Source of the DNA: Gemmatimonadaceae bacterium | GTDB taxonomy: Bacteria > Gemmatimonadota > Gemmatimonadetes > Gemmatimonadales > Gemmatimonadaceae | Assembly (NCBI GenBank): GCA_011525845.1 | Contig: WYBP01000020.1 | Coordinates: 186,001-250,000 of the forward strand | Length of the DNA stretch: 64,000 nucleotides | Direction: 5' to 3' | Shown here: one piece after another, positions 16,783 through 24,905 of the stretch | Layout: each line of letters opens with the position of its first letter | Numbering within the stretch: position 1 is the first letter of the stretch | Translations under genes and position numbers: made by a program | The notes under the pieces: generated by a model | Told to the model about the DNA's origin: nothing | Seen by the model: only the letters and a program-made list of their open reading frames with translations | Databases searched by the model: none

Positions 16783-17670
16783 TCAGAGCGGGGCTTCGGC
16801 GATGACCGGGACCGTGTCGCGCACGGGGGTGCCGTCGGCGCGGACGGCGGGACGGAAGCGGATCTCGGCGAGCATGTCGCGGATCTTCTTGTTGTAGCTG
16901 CCGTCGCGAGAGGGGTTGAACGAGATCAGGGTCGCCTTGCCGCGCTCGTCGACGTCGAACCAGGCGATCATCTTGTACGGGCGGACCTTGCCGGGCACCG
17001 GGATCGGGAGGAGCGCGAGGTTCGTCACCTGCGCCGGGTAGATGTCTCCGGGCCCGCCCCCCGTTCCCGGCCCCACGCCCGAGCCCCGCCCGGTCCCCAC
17101 CCCCGACCCGACGCCCCCGCCGCGTCCCGGCCCGTTCCCCCCGGTGCCGTCGTTCCCGGAGCCCCCACCGACACCGGGCGTCGGGATCGTGGTGCCGGCC
17201 GCCTCGGGTACCACGGCGCTCTCCGTCGGCGCCGGGGGCGTGATCAGGGTCTTCTCGGGCTCCGGCACCGGCTTCGGCGGCTCGACCTTCGGGGGCGTGA
17301 CCACGGGCGTGGCAGCAGGCGGGGGCGCGGCCACCTGGAGGTACCGGAGCTTCTCGGGGCGCACGACCTCGCCCCCCGTGCCGCCCGTGCCGCCGCCACC
17401 ACCGCCCGCAGGCCCCTCGCCTCCCCCGCCGGTGCTCAGCTCGCGGTCCAGCTGGTGGGCCACGATGGGCGGCAGGAGGAGGGCGACCAGGATCGCGAGG
17501 TGCACGAGCGTGGAGACCAGGAGGCCCGTCGGTCCGCGCGGATCCCGCTCCGGGATCCCGTGGAGGGGTCGGAGGGGGCGCTTGGTCCTTGGCGGAGGGG
17601 CGAGTTCTTCCGGAGTCACGGCTCTGTCGGGGTGGGACTGGGGAGGGTCGCGGCCGGGCGGCCCGGGCAT
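16783..17670 (-). CDS. TonB-like energy transducer with glycine-rich linker
   Basis: A 295-residue inner-membrane anchored periplasmic protein. One hydrophobic segment (LLVSTLVHLAILVALLLPPI, near residues 49-68) follows a basic N terminus. Then come a Pro-rich stretch (PPKVEPPKPVPEPEK) and a long Gly/Gly-Ser region, and finally a TonB-type C-terminal domain (VRPYKMIAWFDVDERGKATLI ... MLAEIRFRPA). It lacks the classic YP motif of TonB. It lies downstream of ExbB-ExbD-ExbD on the same strand but beyond a strong hairpin. The start is uncertain (ATG 17670 or an internal GTG). Confidence 0.75.
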   Translation of the reverse strand: MPGPPGRDPPQSHPDRAVTPEELAPPPRTKRPLRPLHGIPERDPRGPTGLLVSTLVHLAILVALLLPPIVAHQLDRELSTGGGGEGPAGGGGGGTGGTGGEVVRPEKLRYLQVAAPPPAATPVVTPPKVEPPKPVPEPEKTLITPPAPTESAVVPEAAGTTIPTPGVGGGSGNDGTGGNGPGRGGGVGSGVGTGRGSGVGPGTGGGPGDIYPAQVTNLALLPIPVPGKVRPYKMIAWFDVDERGKATLISFNPSRDGSYNKKIRDMLAEIRFRPAVRADGTPVRDTVPVIAEAPL

Positions 17671-17688
17671 CCACTACCATAACTAATA

Positions 17689-17720
17689 CGGCGGACGAAC
17701 CGTGAAAGGTTCGTCCGCCG
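17689..17720. terminator. strong hairpin between exbD and the TonB-like gene
   Basis: A perfect 13-bp inverted repeat (CGGCGGACGAACC at 17689-17701, complement at 17708-17720) with a 6-base loop. No long T run follows on either strand; the minus side reads TATTAGTTAT. It probably terminates or attenuates the ExbBD transcript. Confidence 0.6.
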
Positions 17721-17752
17721 CATCATCCGCCGAGCTGCGGCGGGGACTCTGC

Positions 17753-18169
17753 CTACTTCGTGTCCTTGGGCGGCACGCCGATGACCTTCACTCCGGCACC
17801 TCGCGCCACGTCCATGGCGTAGATGACGTCCTGGTAGATCACCGTCGGGTCACCCTTCACGAACATGATCTTGTCCGGCCGCGGGTCGTAGATCGCCTTG
17901 AGCCGGTCGGCGAGGTTCGCCTTGGTGATCGGCTCCTTGTTCACGGCGAACATCCCCTCGGGCAGGACCTCCAGCACGATCTGGTCCGACGCCTGGTTGG
18001 CCGTCACGACCGCCGGCTGCGGGTCCGGCAACTGCAGGTCGATCGCCTTCCGCATCATCGGCTGCATGATCATGAAGATGATCAGCAGCACGAGCATGAT
18101 GTCGATCATCGGAACGACGTTCGGCTCGTTGTTCAGGTTGGAGCTGCCTCCACCTACGCTCATTCCCAT
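17753..18169 (-). CDS. exbD: ExbD/TolR family biopolymer transport protein (second copy)
   Basis: A 138-residue proton-channel partner with one transmembrane helix. The block NEPNVVPMIDIMLVLLIIFMIM contains the essential membrane Asp (PMID). A periplasmic ExbD domain follows. It works with the upstream ExbB-type protein to energise a TonB. It is 11 bases downstream of the first ExbD gene. The conserved MGMSV start is shared with the first copy, pointing to an old duplication. Confidence 0.93.
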   Translation of the reverse strand: MGMSVGGGSSNLNNEPNVVPMIDIMLVLLIIFMIMQPMMRKAIDLQLPDPQPAVVTANQASDQIVLEVLPEGMFAVNKEPITKANLADRLKAIYDPRPDKIMFVKGDPTVIYQDVIYAMDVARGAGVKVIGVPPKDTK

Positions 18170-18180
18170 GGTGCGTTCTC

Positions 18181-18645
18181 CTAGTTCGAGCCGGGGGGCT
18201 TCACTTCGTCGCCGGCGACCGTGGACTCCGTCCCCGGCTGCTGGTCGGTGATGGCGCCCACGACGCGCACCCCGTTCCGCGACGCGATGTCCATCGCGTC
18301 GAGGATCTTGCCGTACTCGAGGTTCTTGTCCGCCTTCACGTAGAGGATCTGGTCGACCGTGCGCACCGAGTAGATGTTGGTGAGCAGTTCGCCCAGCTTC
18401 TCGTTCGGGATCTGCACCTTGTTCAGGAAGTAGTTCCCGTACTTGTCGATGCCCAGCACCTGGTCCTCATCGGCCTCCGGGTGCCCCTTCAGGTTGATGC
18501 CCGAAGGGGGCTCCGCGGTGAAGCCGGCCGCGATCGCCGGCGTCACCACCATGAAGATGATGAGGAGCACCAGCATCACGTCGATCATGGGGACGACGTT
18601 CGGCTCCGCCTTGACGCCTGCCCCCGTGCTTACCGACATACCCAT
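18181..18645 (-). CDS. exbD: ExbD/TolR family biopolymer transport protein (first copy)
   Basis: A 154-residue paralogue of the following gene, with the same AEPNVVPMIDVMLVLLIIFM helix and its Asp. Its periplasmic domain is longer and has a Pro/Ser tail. I chose ATG 18645 because AGGAGG lies seven bases before it; an upstream TTG (18651) would put the ribosome site too close. Two unlike ExbD subunits behind one ExbB suggests a heteromeric channel. Confidence 0.92.
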   Translation of the reverse strand: MGMSVSTGAGVKAEPNVVPMIDVMLVLLIIFMVVTPAIAAGFTAEPPSGINLKGHPEADEDQVLGIDKYGNYFLNKVQIPNEKLGELLTNIYSVRTVDQILYVKADKNLEYGKILDAMDIASRNGVRVVGAITDQQPGTESTVAGDEVKPPGSN

Positions 18646-18684
18646 CGTCAAACCCTCCTGGGGTCGTGGTGCGAGTCGGTGCGC

Positions 18685-19425
18685 TTACTGCGAGATCGGC
18701 GAGGAACCGGCCTGCGCCTTCGTGCTGAACTCGCGGGTGAAGCGCGACCGGCCGAACTCGCCCGAGACGCCCTTGATCAGGTAATCGATCATCTCCTTGG
18801 AGACGTACGTCATCTCGGCGGTGAGATTGTCGATCTTGGTCTGGAAGTAGTTGAAGAACCACACGGCCGGGATGGCGACCATGAGGCCGAAGCCCGTCGC
18901 GATGAGCGCCTCGGCGATGCCGACCGTGATGGCGGCGATGCCGGTGGAGCCCGACGAGCCCATGGCGGCGAAGGCGTTGATGATGCCGAACACCGTGCCG
19001 AGGAGGCCGACGAAGGGCGCCGTGGAGCCCACGGTCGCGAGCACGGCGAGGCCGCGCTTCAGCGAGACGATCTCGACGAGCATGTTGCGCTCGACCGCAC
19101 GCTCGGCCGAGTTGATGTCGGACACCGTGACCGAGCCGTCCATGATCAGCGGCTTGACCTCATCGAGCGCGCCGCCGAGGACGCGGGCGACGTGCGACTT
19201 CTTGTAGCCCTGCGCGAGGTTGATCGCCTCGGTGAGGTTGTCCTCCTCGAGGAACTGCGAGAACTCGGGGGCGAACTTGAGCGTCTCGGCCTGCGCCTTG
19301 CGCAGGTTCCACCACTTGCCGAACGCCACCGTCAGCGACCAGAGGGACATGATCGCGAGGATGAGCCAGATGCCCTTGGCGAAGACCGGGCTGTGCTCCC
19401 AGATGTAACCGATGGACAGGTTCAT
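18685..19425 (-). CDS. exbB: ExbB/TolQ/MotA proton-channel protein
   Basis: A 246-residue membrane protein with three helices (about residues 17-37, 130-155 and 165-190). The MotA/TolQ signature is LATVGSTAPFVGLLGTVFGI followed by GIAEALIATGFGLMVAIPAV. It forms the pentameric stator that couples proton flow to TonB. ATG 19425 has CAGGAGAACC upstream. It is the second gene of the TonB operon. Confidence 0.94.
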   Translation of the reverse strand: MNLSIGYIWEHSPVFAKGIWLILAIMSLWSLTVAFGKWWNLRKAQAETLKFAPEFSQFLEEDNLTEAINLAQGYKKSHVARVLGGALDEVKPLIMDGSVTVSDINSAERAVERNMLVEIVSLKRGLAVLATVGSTAPFVGLLGTVFGIINAFAAMGSSGSTGIAAITVGIAEALIATGFGLMVAIPAVWFFNYFQTKIDNLTAEMTYVSKEMIDYLIKGVSGEFGRSRFTREFSTKAQAGSSPISQ

Positions 19426-19475
19426 GGAACGGTTCTCCTGACGGAACGTGTGAAGAGTTTCGAGTTGCTGTCGTG

Positions 19476-20189
19476 TTACTTCTGGAGCGCGAAGACGAAC
19501 GGCTGCTGCACCAGCTGCCTCACCTTGCGGCCACCGATCTCCGCGGGGAGGAACCGCATGTTGGGCAGCGCGCTGCGCACCGCCGTCTCGAACAGGTCAT
19601 GCGACTTCCGGAGCACCTTGAAGGACGCGATGTTCACGCGCCCGAGCGTGTCCACCTCGAACTGCGCGAGCACCTCGCCCTCGACGCCCGCCGACCGGAG
19701 GATGTCCGGGTAGCGCGGCGCGGCGGAGCCGGGCGCGGTCGCCACGGGCTTCTCCACCTGGAAGTCGAAGTAGGTCTGCTCGTTGTTCACCGGCGCCGTC
19801 CCGCCCACCACGCCCGAGGCGACACCACCCGCGACGCCACGTCCCGAGAAGTCATCCTCGTTGGTGAGCTTCTTGGAGAGGTCGATCTCCGGGATCACGT
19901 CGGGGATGTTCACCGGCGCGGTGAGCACCTGGAACCCCTTCGGCGGCGGCGGCGCGGCCACCATGTCCGGCGGCGGCGGGGGCGGCTCGTCCTTCGGCGG
20001 AGGCGGCTCGTCCTTCTTGATCTCGACGAAATCCACCTTCTGGACGATCGGCCCGTCGTCTTCCTGCACGGCGCCCGCGGTCGCGTAGACCGAGAGCACG
20101 ATCACCGCGCCATGGAAGATCGTGGAGATGACCGTCGCGCCGAACGACTTCTGCTTCGTCTTCTTCGACTCGATCAGGTTATTGAACAC
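19476..20189 (-). CDS. tonB: TonB energy transducer
   Basis: A 237-residue TonB: one N-terminal anchor helix (GATVISTIFHGAVIVLSVYA), a rigid Pro/Lys/Glu linker (PPPPKDEPPPPPPD), and the C-terminal domain with RYPDILRSAGVEGEVLAQFEVD and ALPNMRFLPAEI. It spans the periplasm and transmits energy to outer-membrane receptors. It starts with GTG at 20189, preceded by TTGGAGA. It is the first gene of the operon, with the operator-like array at 20296-20328 upstream. Confidence 0.93.
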   Translation of the reverse strand: MFNNLIESKKTKQKSFGATVISTIFHGAVIVLSVYATAGAVQEDDGPIVQKVDFVEIKKDEPPPPKDEPPPPPPDMVAAPPPPKGFQVLTAPVNIPDVIPEIDLSKKLTNEDDFSGRGVAGGVASGVVGGTAPVNNEQTYFDFQVEKPVATAPGSAAPRYPDILRSAGVEGEVLAQFEVDTLGRVNIASFKVLRKSHDLFETAVRSALPNMRFLPAEIGGRKVRQLVQQPFVFALQK

Positions 20190-20295
20190 GCGTACGTCTC
20201 CAATCGTGAAAAGTCGCGTGACGATGCGTCAGCGGATCCGCATCGACCGTACCCCGAACCTACCGCACCCGGCTCCGACCGCTACCTCCGGTAAC

Positions 20296-20328
20296 ATTAA
20301 GATTCCCTTAAGGAACCGTTCAGGAACC
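20296..20328. promoter_or_regulatory. three tandem 11-bp direct repeats (OmpR/PhoB-type operator candidate)
   Basis: On the plus strand the units are ATTAAGATTCC (20296-20306), CTTAAGGAACC (20307-20317) and GTTCAGGAACC (20318-20328). The 11-base period is the spacing bound head-to-tail by OmpR/PhoB winged-helix regulators. The array lies 107 bases upstream of tonB and just past the end of a two-component operon that encodes such a regulator. A/T-rich repeats in this GC-rich gap are unlikely to be codon-driven. Confidence 0.6.
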
Positions 20329-20377
20329 GCGCGCACCGTGTCCGGCGCCTGCACGATCATACCCACGCCGCATTACG

Positions 20378-21856
20378 TCAGCCGGTGGGTTCCGATGAGG
20401 ATTCGATGACGTTCGGGGACGGCATCACGGGGAGCGAGACCGTGAAGGTGCTCCCCCGCCCGAGGCGTGACGCCACGTTGATGTTGCCGCCGTGCGCGTG
20501 CGCGATCCACTGCGCGATCGCGAGCCCCAGGCCGAACCCGCCGCGCTCCCCGCCCCGCGAGCGCGCCCGGTCCGCGCGCCAGAACCGGTCGAAGATGAAC
20601 GGGAGGTCCGCGGCGGCGATCCCGAGCCCGGTGTCCTGCACCGAGAAGGCGACCCGCTCCCCCCGCAGCTCGAGCGCGAGCGTCACCTTGCCGCCGCGCG
20701 AGGTGTACTTGAGCGCGTTCGTCACGAGGTTCAGGAGGAGCTGGCGCAGCCGCACCGGGTCGCCGCTCACGGTCGCGGGGTCGAGGCGCCGGAGCTCCAC
20801 CCGCGCGCCGCTCGACTCGGCGAGCATCGCCGCGGTCTCGTACACGTCCTCCACGAGCGGCGCGAGCGCCACCACCTCCCGATGGATGTCGAACCGTCCC
20901 TCGTCGGCGCGCGCCAGCGTCAGGAGCGACTCCACGAGGTCCGCCATCCGCGTCGTCTCGGCCAGCGCCTCCTCCAGCGCGGGCAGCTGGTCCATCGAGA
21001 CCTGCGGCGACTGCATCGCACGCTCGATGTCCGCGCGCAGCACCGTGAGCGGCGTCTTGAGCTCGTGGCTCGCGTCCGCCGTGAAGCGCCGGAGCGCCGC
21101 GAACGAGCCCTCGAGGCGCGCGATCATCGCGTTGATGGTGCCCGCGAGCCGGTCGAGCTCGTTCTCGTCCGTCTCCACCGGCAGCCGCCGGTGCAGCGAG
21201 CGCCCGTCCTGGATCGCCTCGAGCTCGCCGATCAGCCGGTCGATCGGGCGGAGGCTCGCGCCCGCGAGCACCCAGGCCACGAGCACCGAGAGGAGGAGGA
21301 GCACCGGGAACGCCACCGTCACGGAGGCGAAGATGTCGAGCCGCGAGAGGTCCAGGGACTGCGCCGGCTCCCCCGCCACCACGCGGTAGATGGGGACGCG
21401 CGCCGAGGGGGTCTCGAAGTGCGCGAGCACGAAGAGCCGGGCCGAGTCGAGTGCGACGATGCCCCCCGGCTGGTCGGGCGTGAGTTCGCGGAAGACCGCG
21501 CGGGTCAGCGCGCCGCGGTCCTTCGTCGTCAGGCGCTCCACGGCCGCGCTCGCATAGAGCACCCGGGCCGTGTCGGTGACGATGATGTACCCGGGGAGCC
21601 CGGAGAGCAGGCGCCGCACGCCCGCCGAGAGCTCCTGGCCGATCACCGAGTCGGTGGTCGCCACGACGGGGAGCGCTGCGGTGCCCGCCTGCTGCAACAG
21701 CACGGAGGCCAGCTCGGCCACGTCCTCGACGCGCGACTTGATCGCCCGCTCCGCCGCGCCCCGGCTCGCACTCAGCAGCACCGCCGAGAACATCGCGAGC
21801 GTGAGCGCCAGCACGATGGCGTAGGCGAGCGTCAGCCGGCCGCGGATGGAGTTCAT
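20378..21856 (-). CDS. membrane sensor histidine kinase (HAMP, HisKA, HATPase)
   Basis: A 492-residue kinase. A first helix (about residues 8-28) and a second (about 183-205) flank a periplasmic sensor domain of roughly 150 residues. HAMP follows (ASLRPIDRLIGELEAI). The phospho-acceptor is in FTADASHELKTPLTVL; N and G boxes are LVTNALKY, DTGLGIAAADLP and GFGLGLAIAQW. It lies 10 bases after the response-regulator stop, so it is the third gene of the operon and the likely cognate kinase of the OmpR-type regulator. Confidence 0.93.
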   Translation of the reverse strand: MNSIRGRLTLAYAIVLALTLAMFSAVLLSASRGAAERAIKSRVEDVAELASVLLQQAGTAALPVVATTDSVIGQELSAGVRRLLSGLPGYIIVTDTARVLYASAAVERLTTKDRGALTRAVFRELTPDQPGGIVALDSARLFVLAHFETPSARVPIYRVVAGEPAQSLDLSRLDIFASVTVAFPVLLLLSVLVAWVLAGASLRPIDRLIGELEAIQDGRSLHRRLPVETDENELDRLAGTINAMIARLEGSFAALRRFTADASHELKTPLTVLRADIERAMQSPQVSMDQLPALEEALAETTRMADLVESLLTLARADEGRFDIHREVVALAPLVEDVYETAAMLAESSGARVELRRLDPATVSGDPVRLRQLLLNLVTNALKYTSRGGKVTLALELRGERVAFSVQDTGLGIAAADLPFIFDRFWRADRARSRGGERGGFGLGLAIAQWIAHAHGGNINVASRLGRGSTFTVSLPVMPSPNVIESSSEPTG

Positions 21857-21866
21857 CGCCCGGCCG

Positions 21867-22535
21867 TCAGCCCTTCAGCACGTAACCCACGCCGCGCACG
21901 GTGGTGATGAGCTTCTTCTTGAACGGCGCGTCCACCTTCTTCCGCAGGTGGTTGATCACGACGTCCACGATGTTCGTGCCCGGGTCGAAGTGGTACCCCC
22001 AGGCGTACTCGGTGATGAGCGTGCGGCTCAGCACCCGCCCCGCGTGCCGCGCGAGGTACCCGAGCACCATGAACTCCTTGGGCGTGAGCTCGATCGGCTT
22101 CCCCGCGCGCGAGACCTCGCGCGCATCGAGGTCCACCACGAGGTCGGCGACGGTGATCTTGGGGCTGACGATCGACCGCGGCCGGCGCGCGAGCGCCTCG
22201 ACGCGCGCCAGGAGCTCCTCGAACGCGAAGGGCTTGGTGACGTAGTCGTCCGCGCCGGCGCGAAGGGTCTCGACCTTCGCGTCCACCGCATCCTGCGCGG
22301 TGAGCACGAGCACGGGCTTCTCGAACCCGCGCGCACGGAGGTTCCGCAGCACTTGCTCGCCCGAGCGCCCCGGGAGGCGGAGGTCGAGCACCACGAGGTC
22401 GTAGGGCTGCGAGCGCGCCAGCGCCTCCCCCTCCTCGCCGTCCGTCACGAGGTCCACGGACCAGCGCTGCTCCTCGAGCCCGCGCTTCACGAACTGCCCG
22501 ACCGTCGGGTCGTCCTCGATCACGAGCAGCTTCAT
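21867..22535 (-). CDS. OmpR/PhoB-family response regulator
   Basis: A 222-residue regulator with a receiver domain (acidic pocket Glu7-Asp8-Asp9, phospho-acceptor Asp51 in VVLDLRLPG, Lys in DDYVTKPF) and a winged-helix DNA-binding domain (ELTPKEFMVLGYLARHAGRVLSR ... VVINHLRKKV, TTVRGVGYVL). Such proteins bind direct repeats of about 11-bp period, as seen at 20296-20328. Its ATG overlaps the stop of the upstream PAS kinase (ATGA), giving translational coupling. Confidence 0.95.
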   Translation of the reverse strand: MKLLVIEDDPTVGQFVKRGLEEQRWSVDLVTDGEEGEALARSQPYDLVVLDLRLPGRSGEQVLRNLRARGFEKPVLVLTAQDAVDAKVETLRAGADDYVTKPFAFEELLARVEALARRPRSIVSPKITVADLVVDLDAREVSRAGKPIELTPKEFMVLGYLARHAGRVLSRTLITEYAWGYHFDPGTNIVDVVINHLRKKVDAPFKKKLITTVRGVGYVLKG

Positions 22536-24100
22536 GATTCCACCACCGGGAGGATGACGCGGAAGGTGCTCCCCTGCCCCAGCACGCTCTCGACCTCGAC
22601 GCGCCCGCCATGCTCCTGCACGATGCCGTAGCAGATCGAGAGTCCCAGCCCGGTGCCCTTCCCGGGCCCCTTCGTCGTGTAGAAGGGCTCGAAGATCTTG
22701 CCGATCTCGCTGCGGGCGATCCCGTGCCCCATGTCGATCACCTCCACGACCGCCCCCTCGGCCGGCGTCGCCCCCACGCGCGAGACGATGCGCACCAGGC
22801 CGCGGTCCCCCATGGCGTCCATCGCGTTCAGGAGGAGCGCCATGAAGACCTGCACGAGCTGTTCGGCGTTCGCGTGGGGCACGCGCCCCATCAACGGGTC
22901 GAGGGAGGTCTCGACCGTGAGCTTCTTGAACCGCACGTGGTGCTTGAGCAGGAAGAGCGTGCGCTCGACGACCTCGTTGACGTTCACGCGCTCCTTGCGC
23001 GGCTGCTTGGGCCGGCTGAACTCCAGCAGCCCGTCCACGATCTGCTTGCAGCGCACCACCTCGTTGTCGATGATGCCGAGGAAGTCATGCGTCTCCGGCG
23101 CGAGCGTGACCCCCGACCGCTCGAGGTCCTCGATCCGGTACCCGAGCGACTCGGCGCAGGCCGCGATGGTCGCCAGCGGGTTGTTGATCTCGTGCATCAC
23201 GCCCGCAGCGAGCTGGCCGATGGCGGCGAGCTTCTCCGCCTGCGAGAAGCGCTCCTGCGCCTCCCGCCAGTCGGTGACGTCCTCGCCGATGGTGATCACG
23301 TGGGTCACCGGCCCGTCGCCGAGCCGCATCGGGATCTTGGTGATGCGGTAGGTGCGCGCCTCGCCGGAGGAGATGCTCTCCATCTGGTACTCCTGCATCC
23401 GCCCCGTGGAGAAGACGTCCTCGAACTCGCGCCGCAGCATCTCGGAGGGCTGCCGGTGGAGGATCTCGAAGATCGTCCGGCCGATCGCCTCCTCGCGCTG
23501 CACGCCCTGCATCCCCGTCTCGCGCTTCCGGTTCCAGCTCTGGATCCGGAACTCGCGGTCGATCACGTAGAGGCCGAGGGGGAGCGAGTCGATGATCTTC
23601 TCCGTGAAGCGGCGCCCGCGCTCGATCTCCATCGTCCGGCTCGCCACCTCGACCTCGAGCTGGCGTGAGCGCTCGGCGTGCGCCAGCTCGGGCGCGAGCA
23701 CGTTCGCGAGCGCCTGGAGGAGCAGTTCCTCCTCCGGCTCCGGCACCCGCTCGAGCCGGAGGGCGAGTGCCCCGAGCCGCCGCGGCCCGAGCACGATCGG
23801 CACCACGCGGAGCTCGGCGGGCGCCCCGGCGTCGTCGGCGCTCGTGAGCGCCGCGCGCACCTGCGCCTCGGTGAAGTGCCCGAGCCCGCTCCCCCACGCC
23901 CGGCGCAGCCCCTGGGGTGTGTGCATCCAGAGCGCGCACTCCTGGCTCTCGAGGGTCGTGCGGAGCGTCTCCAGGATCCGCTCGATGCTCGTCTCGAGTG
24001 AGCGCGCGGACGAGAGCTCGGCGCTCAGGCCAGCGAGCGTGGCGAGGGCGCGGCCGGCCCGGCCATCGGAGGCCGGTGTCGTCGGGGAGAGGGGAGTCAC
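22532..24100 (-). CDS. soluble PAS histidine kinase (NtrB-like, with GAF-type N-terminal region)
   Basis: A 522-residue kinase with no membrane helix. A GAF-like region (about residues 20-160) is followed by a coiled segment, PAS (ENIIDSLPLGLYVIDREFRIQSWN, cited by its LGLYVID core), HisKA (AAGVMHEINNPLATIAA) and HATPase (DMGHGI, KGTGLGLSICYGI). The HEINNPL phospho-acceptor type is normally found in kinases feeding NtrC-like regulators, yet the linked regulator is OmpR-type. The start is uncertain; I use GTG 24100, since frames further upstream run into the hsp20 promoter region. Confidence 0.88.
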   Translation of the reverse strand: MTPLSPTTPASDGRAGRALATLAGLSAELSSARSLETSIERILETLRTTLESQECALWMHTPQGLRRAWGSGLGHFTEAQVRAALTSADDAGAPAELRVVPIVLGPRRLGALALRLERVPEPEEELLLQALANVLAPELAHAERSRQLEVEVASRTMEIERGRRFTEKIIDSLPLGLYVIDREFRIQSWNRKRETGMQGVQREEAIGRTIFEILHRQPSEMLRREFEDVFSTGRMQEYQMESISSGEARTYRITKIPMRLGDGPVTHVITIGEDVTDWREAQERFSQAEKLAAIGQLAAGVMHEINNPLATIAACAESLGYRIEDLERSGVTLAPETHDFLGIIDNEVVRCKQIVDGLLEFSRPKQPRKERVNVNEVVERTLFLLKHHVRFKKLTVETSLDPLMGRVPHANAEQLVQVFMALLLNAMDAMGDRGLVRIVSRVGATPAEGAVVEVIDMGHGIARSEIGKIFEPFYTTKGPGKGTGLGLSICYGIVQEHGGRVEVESVLGQGSTFRVILPVVES

Positions 24101-24324
24101 GGGCTGTGGGGAGGGGCGATGCGGGAAGGTACGGACCCCCCGGAGGGGGGACAAGGTGAGTCCGGGTCCGGGCTTGCCACCCTGACAGCGCCGGCGGTCG
24201 AGTCGGCAGCGCGAACGGCCAGCGCGGCACCTCTGGGCGGGCACGCGCGTTGCGCCCTCAGCGGGCAGCTGGGCGCGGCAGATCACCGCGGCCCCTGACA
24301 CCCAACCGACTGAAGGAGGATCCC

Positions 24325-24759
24325 ATGGTGTACCGCACGACGCTGACCCCCATGTTCACCCTGCGCCGCGAGATGGACCGCCTCTTCGAGGATGCGTTCG
24401 GCCGCGCCTCGGCTGCGCCCACGAGCTGGACCCCCGCGGTGGACGTGCGCGAGGAGAACGACGCCTTCGTGTTCGAGCTGGAGCTCCCCGGCGTGGCGCC
24501 GGAAGGGGTGGAGGTGAGCTCCGACAACGGCGTGCTCACGGTGAGCGGCTCCAAGCGCACCGAGCGCAACACCGCCGACGAGGGCGGGCGCTGGCACATC
24601 GTGGAGCGCGTGACGGGCGAGTTCCGGCGCACCTTCCAGCTGCCGCAGAACGTCAAGGAGGACGGGATCGACGCGACCTTCGCGCACGGGCTCCTGACCG
24701 TCCGCGTGCCGAAGGCCGAGGTTCCGAAGCCGAAGAAGATCGCCGTCCGGTCGGCGTAG
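24325..24759 (+). CDS. small heat shock protein Hsp20
   Basis: A 144-residue alpha-crystallin chaperone that holds unfolded proteins. The alpha-crystallin domain covers about residues 38-130, with AFVFELELPGVAPEGVEV and the A-x-x-x-n-GLLTVRVPK end motif (FAHGLLTVRVPK). ATG 24325 has AAGGAGGA four bases upstream. It is divergent from the PAS kinase; the 224-base gap (24101-24324) shows no obvious CIRCE element. Confidence 0.94.
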   Translation: MVYRTTLTPMFTLRREMDRLFEDAFGRASAAPTSWTPAVDVREENDAFVFELELPGVAPEGVEVSSDNGVLTVSGSKRTERNTADEGGRWHIVERVTGEFRRTFQLPQNVKEDGIDATFAHGLLTVRVPKAEVPKPKKIAVRSA

Positions 24760-24772
24760 GGAAGCGAGGGTC

Positions 24773-24806
24773 GGGGGGAGGAGGGCTGGTCTGGCCTCCT
24801 TCCCCC
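24773..24806 (+). terminator. hairpin after hsp20
   Basis: A 12-bp stem (GGGGGGAGGAGG against CCTCCTTCCCCC, one G-T pair) with a 10-base loop, 14 bases after the hsp20 stop. It sits between convergent genes and may serve both. The rest of this gap, to 24905, holds only imperfect GC-rich repeats of the form CCGCCGCGCC. Confidence 0.55.
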
Positions 24807-24905
24807 GTCGGCACACGCGGCCGGCGCGCGCGGCCGCCGCGAACCGGCGCATCGGGCCGCCGCGCCGGACCGCCGCGCCCGGCTGCCGCGCCGGGCTGCG
24901 CGCCG

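Noticed and set aside
17042-17686. Plus-strand Pro/Thr-rich frame opposite the TonB-like gene
   Set aside because: It is the reverse complement of the Gly-rich linker; repetitive codons make both strands open.
24101-24301. N-terminal extension of the PAS kinase
   Set aside because: Crosses the hsp20 upstream region and is Arg/Cys/Pro-rich without structure.
24807-24905. Possible repeat element of CCGCCGCGCC units before the peroxiredoxin stop
   Set aside because: Irregular spacing and extreme GC content; not distinguishable from composition.
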